A DNA stretch of 6,246 nt from Erysipelotrichaceae bacterium UBA4808. GTDB taxonomy: Bacteria > Bacillota_I > Bacilli_A > Erysipelotrichales > Erysipelotrichaceae. The notes beneath the pieces are model-generated. The model saw only the letters and a list, made by a program, of their open reading frames with translations. It was not told where the DNA came from and did no database searches. The DNA lies in assembly GCA_002402585.1 (NCBI GenBank), contig DHGC01000037.1, forward strand, positions 3,366 through 9,611. The letters run 5' to 3'. Below are positions 5,909 through 6,246 of the stretch, in pieces (within the stretch, counting starts at the first letter, position 1; each line of letters begins with the position of its first letter). A program made the translations under genes and the position numbers.

Positions 5909-5962
5909 AGTATAACCAAGAGATGTGTCACAAACGCATCAAAAGTGTGACGAAAGTGTCAA
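5909..5962 (-). promoter_or_regulatory. DUF2202 promoter with four 7-mers at 11-bp period
   Basis: The -10 is TATACT (5914-5909, minus). No -35 resembling TTGACA lies 16-18 bp upstream (GCGTTT at 17 bp). Instead, 7-mers start every 11 bp on the minus strand: TTGACAC (5962-5956), GTCACAC (5951-5945), GATGCGT (5940-5934) and GACACAT (5929-5923), separated by TTTC, TTTT and TTGT. Direct 7-mers with 4-bp T-rich spacers are the layout of PhoB/OmpR-family sites. The array ends eight bases before the -10, as at activator-dependent promoters. The activator is inferred, not seen. Confidence 0.55.
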
Positions 5963-5990
5963 ATGAAAACGCATTGTTCCATGCGTTCTC
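5961..5990 (-). terminator. Terminator of the cytochrome b5-domain gene
   Basis: On the minus strand GAGAACGCAT pairs with ATGCGTTTTC (5981-5990 with 5965-5974, one G-U) around GGAACA and is followed by ATTT. The hairpin starts 15 bases after the stop codon. The U-run is partly inside the stem, so it is of moderate quality. Its tail abuts the DUF2202 promoter repeats. Confidence 0.65.
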
Positions 5991-6005
5991 TGTTTGATAT
6001 TGAAT

Positions 6006-6227
6006 TTAATCGACAATCTTTCCTACAACCGTGAAACGCTCAAGGATACCTTTTCCGTGTGGAGCGCCTGTGATGTAGGCACTGACATCTTGACCCGCTT
6101 GTTGACCATTGTGGTCTCCATTGCGCCACTTTGGCTCATTGGTCACGTCATACACCTGTCCATCCACGGCCACAAAGGCGAGATTTCCATCTTTGCCATT
6201 GAATTGTGCAAGTTCTTCAAGGTTCAT
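6006..6227 (-). CDS. Cytochrome b5-like heme/steroid-binding domain protein (5' end may lie outside window)
   Basis: Residues counted from the ATG at 6227 give a 73-residue single-domain protein. The pattern LEELAQFNGKDGN (3-15), AFVAVDGQVYDVTN (17-30), WRNGDHNG (34-41), AGQD (44-47), PHG (56-58) and FTVVGKIVD (65-73) is that of short bacterial cytochrome b5-like domains. The eukaryotic HPGG motif is absent. H39 and H57 are the candidate axial heme ligands, by position. The likely role is redox or heme binding; the partner is unknown. The start is uncertain: AGG lies about ten bases upstream of the ATG, a TTG occurs at 6236, and the frame stays open to the window edge, so a membrane anchor or signal sequence could precede the domain. 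No signal peptide or TM segment is visible in the window. Confidence 0.85.
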   Translation of the reverse strand: MNLEELAQFNGKDGNLAFVAVDGQVYDVTNEPKWRNGDHNGQQAGQDVSAYITGAPHGKGILERFTVVGKIVD

Positions 6228-6246
6228 GATAAGCAAACCTGTTTCT

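Noticed and set aside
5923..5962. A CRISPR-like repeat array
   Set aside because: The units are 7-mers at an 11-bp period with imperfect identity and no unique spacers of CRISPR length; a regulatory array fits better.

Overview
The window looks like chromosomal DNA from a low-to-moderate GC Bacillota (Firmicutes) bacterium. The pointers are Shine-Dalgarno sequences (AGGAGG, GAGGTGA), U-tailed intrinsic terminators, a purine riboswitch and a long single-chain PurL of the clostridial/erysipelotrichial kind. UGA serves as the stop of purE and purK, so the code is not the mycoplasma code. A finer placement such as Erysipelotrichia is only a guess. No mobile elements, CRISPR arrays, tRNA or rRNA genes are visible.

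Region 1 (1-3422, minus strand) is the head of a de novo purine biosynthesis operon. It reads, in order of transcription, guanine-type purine riboswitch, intrinsic terminator, purE, purK and purL, with purL running off the left edge. Both gene junctions are 4-bp ATGA overlaps. PurK and PurE together turn AIR into CAIR through N5-CAIR. PurL makes FGAM one step earlier in the pathway.

Region 2 (about 3423-3629) is a divergent control region. It holds a perfect 12-1-12 palindrome just upstream of the aptamer, two weaker inverted repeats, and the plus-strand promoter of an exporter with repeats around its -35 and spacer. The exporter (3630-4778, plus) is a 12-TM DHA1/AraJ-type MFS protein with some likeness to purine efflux pumps such as PbuE. 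Its divergent position beside a riboswitch-controlled pur operon makes purine efflux a reasonable but unproven role.

Region 3 (4781-6246, all minus strand) has three small independent units. They are a possibly 5'-incomplete cytochrome b5-like heme-binding domain protein, an exported ferritin-like DUF2202 protein, and a VOC/glyoxalase-fold metalloenzyme. Each is followed by its own hairpin terminator. The DUF2202 gene has a promoter with no good -35 but four 7-mers spaced exactly 11 bp, the layout of sites for an OmpR/PhoB-type activator. The VOC promoter is embedded in the DUF2202 terminator. The clearest candidates for something new are the divergent riboswitch loops with their platform, the large palindrome, and the 11-bp repeat promoter.
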